From NCBI GenBank assembly GCA_947472995.1, contig CANJBO010000007.1, positions 1-64,000 on the forward strand: a stretch of DNA of 64,000 bases. The letters are read 5' to 3'. Below, one piece after another: positions 16,819 to 26,686 of this stretch (its first letter is position 1; every line of letters begins with the position of its first letter). Both the position numbers and the translations under genes were made by a program. Below the pieces are notes generated by a model. It was given only the letters and a program-made list of their open reading frames with translations, was not told the DNA's origin and did no database searches. This DNA comes from Chloroflexota bacterium. Lineage in GTDB: Bacteria > Chloroflexota > Dehalococcoidia > UBA2979.

Positions 16819-19800
16819 CGACGCCCGTGCCCACGCCGGTCCCGACGCCGACGCCAGCCCCCACGCCGAGCCCGACGCCCACCGCCACGCCGACTGTCAC
16901 GCCGACGGCGACCCCCACGGCGACGCCGACGGCCACCGCGACCCCGACCGCCACGCCGGCACCCACGCGCAACGGCTTCACGAACAACATCATCCCCGGC
17001 GTCACCGGTCCCGCCGATGGCTCGGCTGTCGAGGCGAACGCGACGAAGCTGGACCCCAGCCTGTTCGAGGTGTCGCGCGCGACGCGTGCCGTCCTGCAGC
17101 GCGGCGCGGTCCCGAACGCGGCGACCACGCGACAGGCCTCGGCGGCGGTCGCGGCGCTCACCAACTCGAACCGCCTGCGCTTCACCGGCGACAGCGTCGA
17201 CCTGTACGTGGACTGGGCGACGCCCGGCGCGTCGCCGCGCGCAGCGCTCGCCGCCGCGGGCGCGGCCGTCGTCGCGGAGAGCCCGACGAAGGGCGTCTCG
17301 CAGGTGCGCGTCCCGCTCTCCCGCCTCGACGCGCTGACCACGCTGCCCGGCGTGAAGCTCGTGCGTCTGCCCGAGGTGGCGACGGTGAACGTCGGCTCAC
17401 AGATGACCGAGGGCGACCTCGCGCAGCAGCTGGACAGCCTGCGCGCCGCCGCCAACGTGACCGGCGCGGGGATCCGCGTGGGCGTGATCTCCGACGGAAT
17501 CAAGGGTCTCTCGGTCGCCGACGGTCTCGGTGACATCCCGGACACCGTCACTAGCACGACCGACCCGGACAAGCCCTCGTGCACGACGCCCGGCACGATC
17601 AAGCGCACCACGGGTGGCGTCACCGCGAAGTCGTTCCGCCCCGACTGCAACCTCGAAGCGGGCTTCGGCAGCAGCGGCGCCGAGGGCACGGCTATCCTCG
17701 AGATCGTCCACGACATCGCGCCCGACGCCGAGCTGTGGTTCGCGAACTTCGACGGCTTCAGCGTGACGTTCGAGCAGGCCGTGAACTACCTCGCGCTGAA
17801 CTGCGACATCGTCATCGACGACATCAGCTTCTTCGCCCCGCCGTACGACGGCACCAGCAGCGTCTCCACCAACACCACGAACGCGCTCGCGAACCCCACG
17901 AACCGCATCCGCTCGTACGTCACGTCGGCGGGCAACCAGGCGCAGAACCACTGGCAGGAGACGTTCACCCCGTCGAGCGTCAACGTCGGCACCCTCGTCG
18001 GCGGGCAGGGCGGGAACCTGCACCTCTTCCAGGCGACCGCGACCACGGTCGACAACGGGTTCGGCCAGCCCACCGCGTTCAACGCGGTCCAGGTGCCGGA
18101 CGGTGGCACCGCGACGGTGATGCTGACGTGGAACGACCCGTGGGGCGCCTCCACGAACAACTACGAGATGGTGATCGCGCGCGTCGACGGCACGGCGCCC
18201 AACCAGTTCCTCACGCTCGTCGGCTCCAGCACCACGGTGCAGAACGGCGCGGCCAACCCGTTCGAGTCGGTGACGTTCCAGAACCTCACCGGGTCCGTGA
18301 AGCAGTACGACATCCTCGTCTGGAACAAGAACAACGCCGCCGCGACCAGGAGCCTCGAGCTGTTCGTCGTGGGCGACCTCGACGTGTCCTTCGCGTGGCA
18401 GACGTCCGCCGGCTCCCTGCTCGCGCAGGCCGACGCGCGCGGCGACGCGATCTCCGTCGGCGCGGTGCCGCAGACCAGCGTCAACACCATCGAGGGCTTC
18501 AGCTCGCAGGGCCCGACCGAAGACGGCCGGCGCAAACCCGACGTGGTCGCTACCGACGGCGTCTCGGTCACCGGCTCCGGCGGGTTCCCGTCGGTGTTCT
18601 TCGGCACGTCCGCCTCGGCGCCCCACGTCGCCGCGCTGGGCGCGCTGCTGATGGAGGCGCACCCGCGCCTGAAGACCGGCACGCCGAACGCGCTCACCCC
18701 GGCGGCCGCGCGCACCAGCCTGCGCAATATCATCACGACCGGGACGATCGACCTCGGCACCGCGGGCGCGGACAACGTGTTCGGCAGCGGGCGCATCGAC
18801 GGCATCGCCGCGTCCACGACGGGTGGACCGCCCTCGACGATGGCGTTCGCCAGCGGTCCGGCAAACGGCACGACCGGGGTCGCGGGCGCCGCGGTGGCCA
18901 ACGGGCTGTTCTACCTCCAGCCGGTGATCCGGCTGAAGGACGCGCTCGACAACAACGCGACGGGCACCGACTCCGTGACGATCGCGCTCCGACCCGACAC
19001 CGCCAACGGCGCGACGCTGAGCAGCCTGAGCGGCAACCTCACGCGCGCCGCCGTCAACGGCGTCGCCACGTTCACCGACCTCAAGATCGACCGTCCCGGC
19101 ACCGGCTACGTCCTCGTCGCGAGCGCGCCCGGCCTCGTGGACGTCGAGGGCGCGCCGTTCGACGTGACGCTCGGCACGACCGGGCAGGGCTTCAGCAAGA
19201 TCACCGCGGGCGCCACGCACAGCTGCGCCACCACGACCACCGGCACCATGTTCTGCTGGGGCGACGCGACCTTCGGCGAGCTGGGCAACGGCACGCGCGG
19301 CCCGGTGCAGCCGAACCCGGTGTTCCCCACCGACTACGTCGCGAACCTCACCGCCGTCGGCGTCTCGGGCTTCGGCTCCGGCACGCTGTCGATCAGCGCG
19401 GGCGGCACGTTCTCCTGCGGTGTCACGGGCGCCGGGGCGGCGCTGTGCTGGGGCAACAACTGGGGCTCCTCCGGCGCGCTGGGCAGCGGCGTGGCCTCGC
19501 CGTTCGTCTGGACCACCCCGAAGCCCGTCTCGACGCTGTCGAGCGGCGTCGCCTCGATCAGCGCGGGCGGCAAGTTCGCGTGCGCTGTGACCACCGGCGG
19601 CGGCGCGAAGTGCTGGGGCACCGGCACGCAGGGCACGATCGGCAACGGCACGAACGCGACGAACAACGTGCTCCCGCAGAACGTCACCGGCCTCACCAGC
19701 GGCGTCGCGGACGTCGCCGCCGGCGGCACGTTCGTCTGCGCGCGCACGACCGGCGGCGGCGTGAAGTGCTGGGGCGACAACGAGCACGGCTCGCTCGGCG

Positions 19801-22760
19801 ACTCCACGCTCGCCGCGGGCGTCGGCGTCTTCAGCAACGTCCCGCGCGACGTCACCGGCCTCGGTACCGGCGTGTCGATGATCTCCGCGGGCGCGTCCCA
19901 CGCGTGCGCGATGCTCGGCGGCGGCACGGTGCAGTGCTGGGGCCTCAACAACAAGGGCCAGCTCGGCAACGGCACCACCACCAGCAGCAACACCCCGGTG
20001 ACCGTCACCGGCCTGACCGGGGTCGTCGCGATCGCGGCGGCGGGGCACTCGACGTGCGCGCTGCGGACGGGCGGCGACGTGATGTGCTGGGGCAGCAACG
20101 AGTTCGGCCAGTTCGGCAACGGCAGCGCGAGCGCCTCGAGCACCGCGCCCGTCGCCGTCACCGGCCTGACCAGCGGCGTCACCGCCCTCGACGGCGGCGT
20201 CGGGCACATGTGCGCGATCCAGACGGGCGTCGTGAAGTGCTGGGGCGACAACACGCTCGGCCAGCTCGGCACCGGCTCGCTGACCTCGACGAACATCCCC
20301 GCCGTGCTCTCCACGATCGCGCCGAGCGTGCGCGCGGTGACGCAGCCGAGCGGCACGATCGCGGTCGGCTCCAACTGGACCGGCCAGCCCGTGTTCCACA
20401 TCACCGACGCGGACGGCAACCTGCTGACCAACAGCACCGCCACCGTCACCGTCGGGATCAAGCCGGGCACCGGCGCGGTCGGCTCGACGCTCCAGGGCAC
20501 GACCAGCGTGGCCGCCGTCGGCGGCATCGCGACGTTCACCAACCTGCGCATCGACTCCGCGAGCGCCGGCTACGTGCTGGTCGCGAGCGCGAGCGGCTTC
20601 AGCTCCGGCGAGACGAATCCGTTCACCGTCGCGCCGCAGGGCCCGGCCGTCACGCTGTCGATCCAGACGCAGCCGGGCAACGGCACCGCGGGCTCCTCGC
20701 TCAGCGCGCAGCCGGTGATCCGCCTGCTCGACGCGAACGGCAACCTCGTCGTCGGTGGCACCGACGCCGTGACCGTCGAGGTGAAGGCGCACCCGTCGCG
20801 CTTCGGTGCCGAGTTCATCGGCATGACGACCGTCAACGCCGTCGGCGGCATCGCGACGTTCACGAACCTGCGCATCGACTTCGCCGCGGTCGGCCACGTG
20901 CTGACGTTCCGCGCGAACGGCATCCCCGCGGTCGACTCGAACGCGATCACGATCATCCCGGCCGCGGCCTCGAAGGTCATGTTCAACGCGCAGCCGGGCG
21001 GCGGCGTCGCCACCTCCACCCTGCGAGGTCAGCCGACCGTCCGCGTCACGGATGCGTACGACAACACAATCACCGGCTCCTCCGCGAACGTCGCGGTCAC
21101 GATCAAGTCCGGCACGACCGGGGCAGTCCTCGGCGGGACGACGAGCGTCGCGGCCTCGTCCGGCGTGGCGACGTTCACCAACCTCACGATCGACCTCGCC
21201 GGCGCGAGCTACGTGCTGACAGCGGCGTCGAGCGGGTTGACCTCCTCCGACAGCACGGCGTTCACGGTGGGCACCTCGGCGCTGCGCGTGCAGACGGCGC
21301 CCGCGACGTTCACCGGCGGCACGCCGTTCGGCACGCAGCCGGTCTTCGCGATCGACAGCAGTGCGAGCAGCCCGATCGCCGGGGCGACCGACAACGTCAC
21401 CGTCAGCATCAAGAGCGGCACCGGCACCTCGGGCGCCATGCTGACGGGCACGACGACCGTCCCCGCGGTCAACGGCGTCGCCACGTTCTCCGGTCTGAAG
21501 ATCGACCGCGCCGGCCGCGGCTACGTCCTCGTCGCCACCACATCCGGCCGCGCCGCCGTCGAGACCGCGCCGTTCGATGTCCTCTACGGCGCGCCGGTCG
21601 CGCTCGCCTTCGGCACCTCGCCGAGCGGTGCGGTGCCGGGGTCGATGTTCACCGGGCAGCCGGTCGTGAACGTCGTCGATGCGGGCGGGAACACCGTCCT
21701 CACCTCGACGAACACGGTCACCGTCGCGATCACGAGCGGGACCGGCGGCGCCGTGCTCTCCGGCCTCCCGACGGTGACGGCGGTCAACGGCAGCGCGAGG
21801 TTCTTCAACTTCGCGATCGACCTCGTGGGGACCTACGTGCTCCAGGCCACGACCACCGGCGGACCGACGGCCGCGGACAGCGCGGCGTTCAACGTCGCCG
21901 TGCCATTCGTCCCGCCGTCAGGCGGTGGTGGCGGCGGCAGCGGCGGCGGCGGGGTGCCGGTGCTGACGGTCACGCCCGGGGGCGCGCAGGTGCCGACGGG
22001 CCAGCTCGTGGGTGCGGTCGTGCCGCAGAGCGGCGCGGACCTGACGCTGAAGTCGCCGTCGTACACCGACGGCCCGGGCAACGCGCCGGGCGGCACCGTC
22101 ACGCTCACGGTCTCCGCGGGCGCGATCCCCGGCGCCGACCAGATCGCGATCCAGCCGGTGCGCGACATCGAGAAGCTGCTCGAGGTCGCCCCACTCGGGA
22201 GCGGCACGATCATCACAGCAGTGTTCCTCGCCACGCTGGACACCTCGAACCAGCCGATCATCACCGCTTTCGCGGACACGGTGGACCTCACCATGACCGT
22301 GCCGCCCGGCGCTCTCCCGAACGGCGCGGCCCCCGGCGACTTCGTCATCGCGTTCTTCGACAAGGGCGCATGGGTTGAGCTCAAGACGACCGCGATGTTC
22401 GAGAGCAACGAGGTGCTGGTGCTGAAGGCAGACGTGAACCACTTCACGCCGTTCGCGGTGATCTACAAGAAGGGCGGCAGCACGACCACGCCGCCCGTCG
22501 CCACGACCGGCACCGGTCGCTTCATCACGACGCCGGTGCTGGGGGCGGGCGGGCTCGCGCTCGCCGTGTTCGGCGGCGGCAGCGTGGACCAGCTCGAGGC
22601 GGCGACCGGCGACATCGCGGCGCGCGGCGTGTGGGTGCAGGACCGGACGGGCGCGTTCCACCTGCTGGTGGTCAACGGGCCGGCGTTCCTCCGCCGCGAG
22701 TTCGCCAGCTTCTTCCCGAGCGGCTTCCCCGGGACGACCGCGGTGACGATCACGAAGTAG
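16819..22760 (+). CDS. giant secreted S8/S53-like protease with RCC1 and Ig-like repeats, 5' end lost
   Basis: About 1980 codons. A Pro-Thr linker (to about 16970) is followed by a subtilisin/sedolisin-like domain. Asp is in GVISDG near 17490; GAEGTAILEIVHD near 17690 has Glu where subtilisins have His of HGT; Asn is in TSAGN and Ser in GTSASAPHVA near 18610. One Ig-like repeat (about 18840-19180), seven or so RCC1-type repeats with CWG motifs (19195-20330), five Ig-like repeats (20340-21900), a Gly-rich linker and a final beta domain follow. No signal peptide is visible. The frame stays open to 16587, but that part is antisense of the TPR fragment. It is expected to act outside the cell on proteins; the targets are unknown. 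Confidence 0.75.
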
Positions 22761-22785
22761 CGCGTCGCCTATCGACGACCGTCGA

Positions 22786-22817
22786 GGATGCCCGCCAGCA
22801 CGCTGCGCGGGCATCTT
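22786..22817. terminator. bidirectional terminator between protease gene and ruvB
   Basis: GAGGATGCCCGC, an 11-nt loop, then GCGGGCATCTTC: a 12-bp stem with one G-U pair. It sits between two convergent stops. Confidence 0.6.
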
Positions 22818-22829
22818 CGTGTCCGGGCG

Positions 22830-23891
22830 CTACTCCTCGAACGACTCGGCCTCGAACAGCGTCGCCTGTGCGCTGCGCGTCGAGGGATCGAGGCCGAGGT
22901 GGTCGTACGCGGGGCGGCCGAGCAAGCGGCCGCGCGGCGTGCGCTGGAGGAAGCCGATCTTCAGCAGGTACGGCTCGTACACATCCATGATCGTGTCGGA
23001 CTCCTCGGAGATCGCGGCCGCGAGCGTCTCGAGGCCGACGGGGCCACCGCCGAAGCGTTCCGCCATCACCGACAGCAGGTCGCGGTCCATCTGGTCGAGG
23101 CCGAGCGCGTCGATCTGCAGCTGCTCCAGCGCGGCGCCCGCGACCACGCTGGTGACGACGCCGTCCGCGCGTACCTCGGCGAAGTCGCGCACGCGGCGCA
23201 GCAGCCGGTTCGCGACGCGCGCGGTGCCGCGCGACCGGCGCGCGATCTCTGCGACACCGTCCGGCTCGATGCGACAGCCGAGGACCTCGGCCGAGCGGGT
23301 GACGATGTGCTCCAGCGACGCCTGGTCGTAGAACTCCATGCGGTACGCGGCGCCGAAGCGGTCGCGCAGCGGCTGCGAGACGAGCGCGTACCGCGTGGTC
23401 GCGCCGACCAGGGTGAAGCGGTTGAGCTTGAGGCGCACGTCGCGCGCCTTCGGCCCTTTGCCGAGCATGATGTCGACGGAGAAGTCCTCCATCGCCGGGT
23501 ACAGGACCTCCTCGACGGGCAGCGCGAGGCGGTGGATCTCGTCGATGAACAGCACGTCGCCGGCCTGCAGGCTGGTGAGCAGCGACGCGAGGTCACCCGC
23601 GCGCTCGATGGCCGGGCCGCTGGTGATGCGGATCGAGACGCCCATTTCCGCCGCGACGATCATCGCCAGCGTCGTCTTGCCGAGACCCGGCGGGCCGTGG
23701 AACAGCAGGTGGTCGAGGGGCTCCTCGCGCTGGCGGGCCGCCTCGATCGAGATGCGGAGGCTCTCCTTGATGCGGTCCTGCCCGAAGTACGACTCCAGCC
23801 GGCGCGGTCGGAGCGAGGCATCGGCGCGGCCGTCCTCCGGCAGCGCGACGGGTGCGAGGGGGCCAGGGCGCGCGCTGTCCTCGTCGGTCAT
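22830..23891 (-). CDS. ruvB: Holliday junction branch-migration ATPase RuvB
   Basis: 353 residues, typical length. It drives branch migration of Holliday junctions with RuvA during recombinational repair. The AAA+ core has Walker A GPPGLGKT (66-73), Walker B FIDEIHR, sensor [18 protein letters not shown] and the C-terminal winged-helix QRTPRGR. The ATG at 23891 was chosen over the ATG at 23900 because a -10 box TAGAAT ends 7 nt before it and overlaps the earlier ATG, giving a leaderless mRNA. A LexA box sits between -35 and -10. ruvA and ruvC are not adjacent. Confidence 0.95.
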   Translation of the reverse strand: MTDEDSARPGPLAPVALPEDGRADASLRPRRLESYFGQDRIKESLRISIEAARQREEPLDHLLFHGPPGLGKTTLAMIVAAEMGVSIRITSGPAIERAGDLASLLTSLQAGDVLFIDEIHRLALPVEEVLYPAMEDFSVDIMLGKGPKARDVRLKLNRFTLVGATTRYALVSQPLRDRFGAAYRMEFYDQASLEHIVTRSAEVLGCRIEPDGVAEIARRSRGTARVANRLLRRVRDFAEVRADGVVTSVVAGAALEQLQIDALGLDQMDRDLLSVMAERFGGGPVGLETLAAAISEESDTIMDVYEPYLLKIGFLQRTPRGRLLGRPAYDHLGLDPSTRSAQATLFEAESFEE

Positions 23892-23898
23892 GCGCGCC

Positions 23899-23927
23899 AT
23901 TCTACAGAACGGACGTTCGAACGTCGA
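23899..23927 (-). promoter_or_regulatory. ruvB promoter with LexA box, leaderless geometry
   Basis: On the minus strand: TCGACG (23927-23922), a 17-bp spacer, TAGAAT (23904-23899), then 7 nt to the ATG. The spacer contains GAACGTCCGTTC (23918-23907), a consensus LexA box of the Gram-positive type. ruvB is a classical SOS gene, which supports the box. Confidence 0.8.
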
Positions 23928-24005
23928 GGTCGACGCGGGCTACGCGCCTCGACGCAACCGGCGCGCGCTAGACTGCGCGGCGCTGGACATGAAGAGGAGT
24001 CAACG

Positions 24006-24305
24006 ATGTTTGGAACCGTGGCGCGCTTGCAGGGTCTGCCGGGCTCGGAGGCCGTGCTGATGGCATGGGACCAGGCGCTGACGTCCGGCATCGAGGGCAT
24101 GATCCACAGCGTGGTCTATCGCTCCGTCGAGGAGCCCGACGTGTTCTGGCTGTCCGTCGTCTTCGAGAGCGAAAAGGCGTACCGCAAAAACGCCGAGAGC
24201 GCGGAGCAGCACCGTCGCTGGGGACAGATGCGCTCGGCGCTCGCGACGGACATCAAGTGGCACGACGGCCACGTGATCGCGTTCGTGCCTCCGCCGCAGG
24301 CCTGA
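24006..24305 (+). CDS. ABM-like dimeric alpha-beta barrel protein
   Basis: 99 residues. MFGTVARLQGLPGSEAVLMAWDQ, then HSVVYRSVEEPDVFWLSVVFESEKAYRKNAES, fits the ferredoxin-like antibiotic biosynthesis monooxygenase (ABM) superfamily. These are small dimeric oxygenases or unassigned proteins. No catalytic residue can be named. AAGAGGAG before the ATG supports the start. Its stop lies 2 bp from the stop of the recombinase gene on the other strand, so the mobile region appears to begin at its 3' end. Confidence 0.65.
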   Translation: MFGTVARLQGLPGSEAVLMAWDQALTSGIEGMIHSVVYRSVEEPDVFWLSVVFESEKAYRKNAESAEQHRRWGQMRSALATDIKWHDGHVIAFVPPPQA

Positions 24306-24307
24306 CC

Positions 24308-25300
24308 TCACGAAACGAGCAGCGCCGGTCGAGGGTGCGCGATCGCCTCAGGAACTCCAAGAGCTGACGTGAGATCTTTCGAAGGGTGTGCATCCATCTC
24401 GGACAAGGACAGATGCTGGACAGGACTGAAAAGTCGATGTCCGCGAATGGCTTGCTCCGATGAGTAGGTGCGTGCGTACCGCTGGGTCATCACAATCGAT
24501 GAATGGCCTAGCAGCATCTGCACGTCGATCTCTCGCGCATTCGAACTCAGCGCCCATGTCGCGAAGGTGTGTCGAAATCCGTGTGGGTGCACATGGGACA
24601 CGCCCGCGAGGCGACCGAGACGGGTAAGCAGACAATTCACCGCAAACGGTTGCATCTGATGTCGACTGTATGTCGAAAGAAAGAGGGCACCGGCTTCGCG
24701 CCCGCGGATTTCTTCAACATACCTGCGTAGTGCCGCTGTCGACTGATCCCCGATCCCGACCCAACGTTGCTTTCGGCCTTTTCCGTGGAGAATCCGCACA
24801 CGTTGGTGCTCCCAATCGACATCGTCCAAATGTACCTGCACGCATTCCGAAACCCGCACCCCCGAGTCCAAGAGAAACAAGATGAGCGCGCGATTACGTA
24901 GCGATGTTCGTTGCGTTTGATCGCCAACTTTGAGGAGCGCGAGGATCTCTTCAGGAGAGAACGGCTGAATTAGGATCGCTTCCCTCGCTACCGCTGGCAC
25001 CTTGAGGAACGGGTTTGCCTTGATAAATTCGAGTCGGACGCACCACGAGAAGAACGTGCGTATCTCGACGTGCAATCGATGCCGATAGCTACGACTAGCG
25101 CCACTGGCCTGAACGGCCCCCAGGAATCGGTAGACGTCCTGGACGCCAAGTCCCTCGACGACATCAGGTAATTCGAGCTCAGCCGCATACCGCTGCAACA
25201 GCGACAGCGACTTTGCGTAAGCTTTAATGGTGTTTGGTGATTTCCCCTCGATACCACACGCCAGGAGATATGTTTCGACGAGCTCCCCGAGTGTTGTCAT
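24308..25300 (-). CDS. tyrosine recombinase (phage-type integrase)
   Basis: 330 residues. An N-terminal SAM-like core-binding domain (LGELVETYLLACGIEGKSPNTIKAYAKSL is its start) precedes the catalytic domain. The active-site residues are visible: Arg in DSGVRVSE, Lys in GKGRKQR, His-x-x-Arg in HGFRHTFAT, His in LLGHSS and Tyr in TQRYART. The enzyme should be competent for site-specific strand exchange. GGAGG 6 nt before the ATG at 25300 selects this start over 25408. Codon use is less GC-biased than in the flanking genes, which fits transfer. It lies at the left end of the mobile region. Confidence 0.92.
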   Translation of the reverse strand: MTTLGELVETYLLACGIEGKSPNTIKAYAKSLSLLQRYAAELELPDVVEGLGVQDVYRFLGAVQASGASRSYRHRLHVEIRTFFSWCVRLEFIKANPFLKVPAVAREAILIQPFSPEEILALLKVGDQTQRTSLRNRALILFLLDSGVRVSECVQVHLDDVDWEHQRVRILHGKGRKQRWVGIGDQSTAALRRYVEEIRGREAGALFLSTYSRHQMQPFAVNCLLTRLGRLAGVSHVHPHGFRHTFATWALSSNAREIDVQMLLGHSSIVMTQRYARTYSSEQAIRGHRLFSPVQHLSLSEMDAHPSKDLTSALGVPEAIAHPRPALLVS

Positions 25301-25541
25301 GTACTGCCTCCGATCTGCAGTACATGACTCACTCCGGCCGCAACGGCAGTCAAGCCCGTTCGGTAGCCGTTGACGACACTTGACTTCGTTCGGCCCGCGA
25401 GTGTTCATACTGAACGACGAACGACGCTCGCGACCGTCCGCTCCAACGAACCATGACTCCCAAGTACGTTATCGTGGTTGGGTTCCGATCGCCGCGTTAT
25501 CCCGTCGCAGATCGCCGGGGCGATCAGGTGATAACGACTTG

Positions 25542-25745
25542 ATGAGTCGGCTCACCGTCCACTCCACGAGCGGCCAGCGTTTCCGGATCGACCGCGTCGG
25601 CGACGAACTCACGTGCTCAGTCGACGGGATCGCCATCGGCGACGTTCCCCTCCGAGAGACGTGGAGGCTGATGGAGGCCTCGACCGGATCGCAACCGGCC
25701 CGGTGCCTACAGGTCGTCGACGAGGTTCGCCACGGGGGAGGGTAG
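25542..25745 (+). CDS. small hypothetical protein
   Basis: 67 residues, SRLTVHSTSGQRFRIDRVGDE at the N-terminus, with an alternating pattern that suggests a small beta-rich fold. No family is recognised. No good ribosome binding site precedes the ATG. It lies between the recombinase and a long stretch without convincing genes, inside the mobile region. Confidence 0.35.
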   Translation: MSRLTVHSTSGQRFRIDRVGDELTCSVDGIAIGDVPLRETWRLMEASTGSQPARCLQVVDEVRHGGG

Positions 25746-26236
25746 GTTGCTCGGGGGCTCCACGAGCACCGGTGCCCCGGCCAACACGCCCCACCGCGCG
25801 CGACCGAGGTCTTCAGCTCATCGACTCGCTCTCCGCCGACTGCGCAGTTCAACGTCGAGTTCGACTCGGGAGCGAGCTGCGCTCGCCTGTTCGAAGCACG
25901 GAATGCGCTGTCTCCGAGGGACCGCATCACGAGGAGATCAATGAGCTCCTAAGGACGGTGGGCTGCACGAGTTCGACCGCCATTCGGAGCGCGATGACTG
26001 CGCCGGGCAGTGGACCCTTCGGGGACTCCAGCCGCCGCAAGCTATGTGATGAGTTACCGACTGAACTTCGCGCTCTGTCGAATCTCAGCCAGCCGGGTGT
26101 ATCAGGAGGCCGGTACGCGCGATCCGAGGGCGGCGGCAGAGCACATGGGCATCGGTAGACCGCAGGCCAAGCGCGAGCGGGTGCGATCGACGGCTGCTAC
26201 GACGCTCTGTTTGACCGACCGGATCGTTTCTCCTCG
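25746..26236. other. about 490 bp without a convincing gene
   Basis: Short open frames exist on both strands but none has a ribosome binding site or recognisable sequence. One plus-strand frame near 25850-25950 reads FNVEFDSGASCARLFEARNAL before stopping, so this may be decayed coding DNA. No repeats or RNA were seen. Confidence 0.4.
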
Positions 26237-26686
26237 CTAGGATGGCCCGCTAGCTTTCGATGTCCGCAGCCCCCCGGTCGTCAGCCCGCGCAGAACATTC
26301 AGGGGCAGATCCTCGAACGGGATGAGCGTGCCGTAGACGTGTTCCTTCAGGAACTCGCTCAACCGGCGCACAGCGGTCTTGAGACCGGATGTGGGCGTCA
26401 TGCCGATTCGCTCAAGGTCATGCCGGAACTCGAGTGCCAACTGCGCCCTCGGTATCGATAGATCGGGTCGCAGCCGTTCAGCCAGACGCGCCGCAATCTC
26501 GGCGATCTCCAACGGTGACACCAGCTGTTCTCGTCGAACGCGTCGAATGGCGTCGTCGAGCGTGATCCTGCCGCACTGAACTTCATGCTGAATGAGCGGC
26601 GAGGCGTTCTTCACAAACCAGCGCAGCTCATTGTTGTGCCGAACGATCTCGTCCCGAATTGCTGTTCGTAGCGCAGCATTATTCAT
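26237..26686 (-). CDS. hypothetical protein coupled to the methylase gene
   Basis: 149 residues, mostly helical and charged; no family is recognised and no membrane segment or metal motif is seen. AGGAG precedes the ATG at 26686, and the ATG overlaps the stop of the upstream methylase gene (ATGA), so the two are translationally coupled. In this phage-like setting it could be a packaging or DNA-binding accessory protein (inference from position only). Upstream in-frame codons to 26896 are antisense-like and Arg-rich and were left out. Confidence 0.6.
   Translation of the reverse strand: MNNAALRTAIRDEIVRHNNELRWFVKNASPLIQHEVQCGRITLDDAIRRVRREQLVSPLEIAEIAARLAERLRPDLSIPRAQLALEFRHDLERIGMTPTSGLKTAVRRLSEFLKEHVYGTLIPFEDLPLNVLRGLTTGGLRTSKASGPS

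Noticed and set aside
16829-16970. CRISPR-like or tandem repeat array in the CCGAC/CACGCC-rich stretch
   Set aside because: It is a coding Pro-Thr-Ala simple repeat without spacers.
17397-20897. 1166-codon minus-strand open frame across the protease gene
   Set aside because: Composition is typical antisense of GC-rich repeats, with no recognisable motif.
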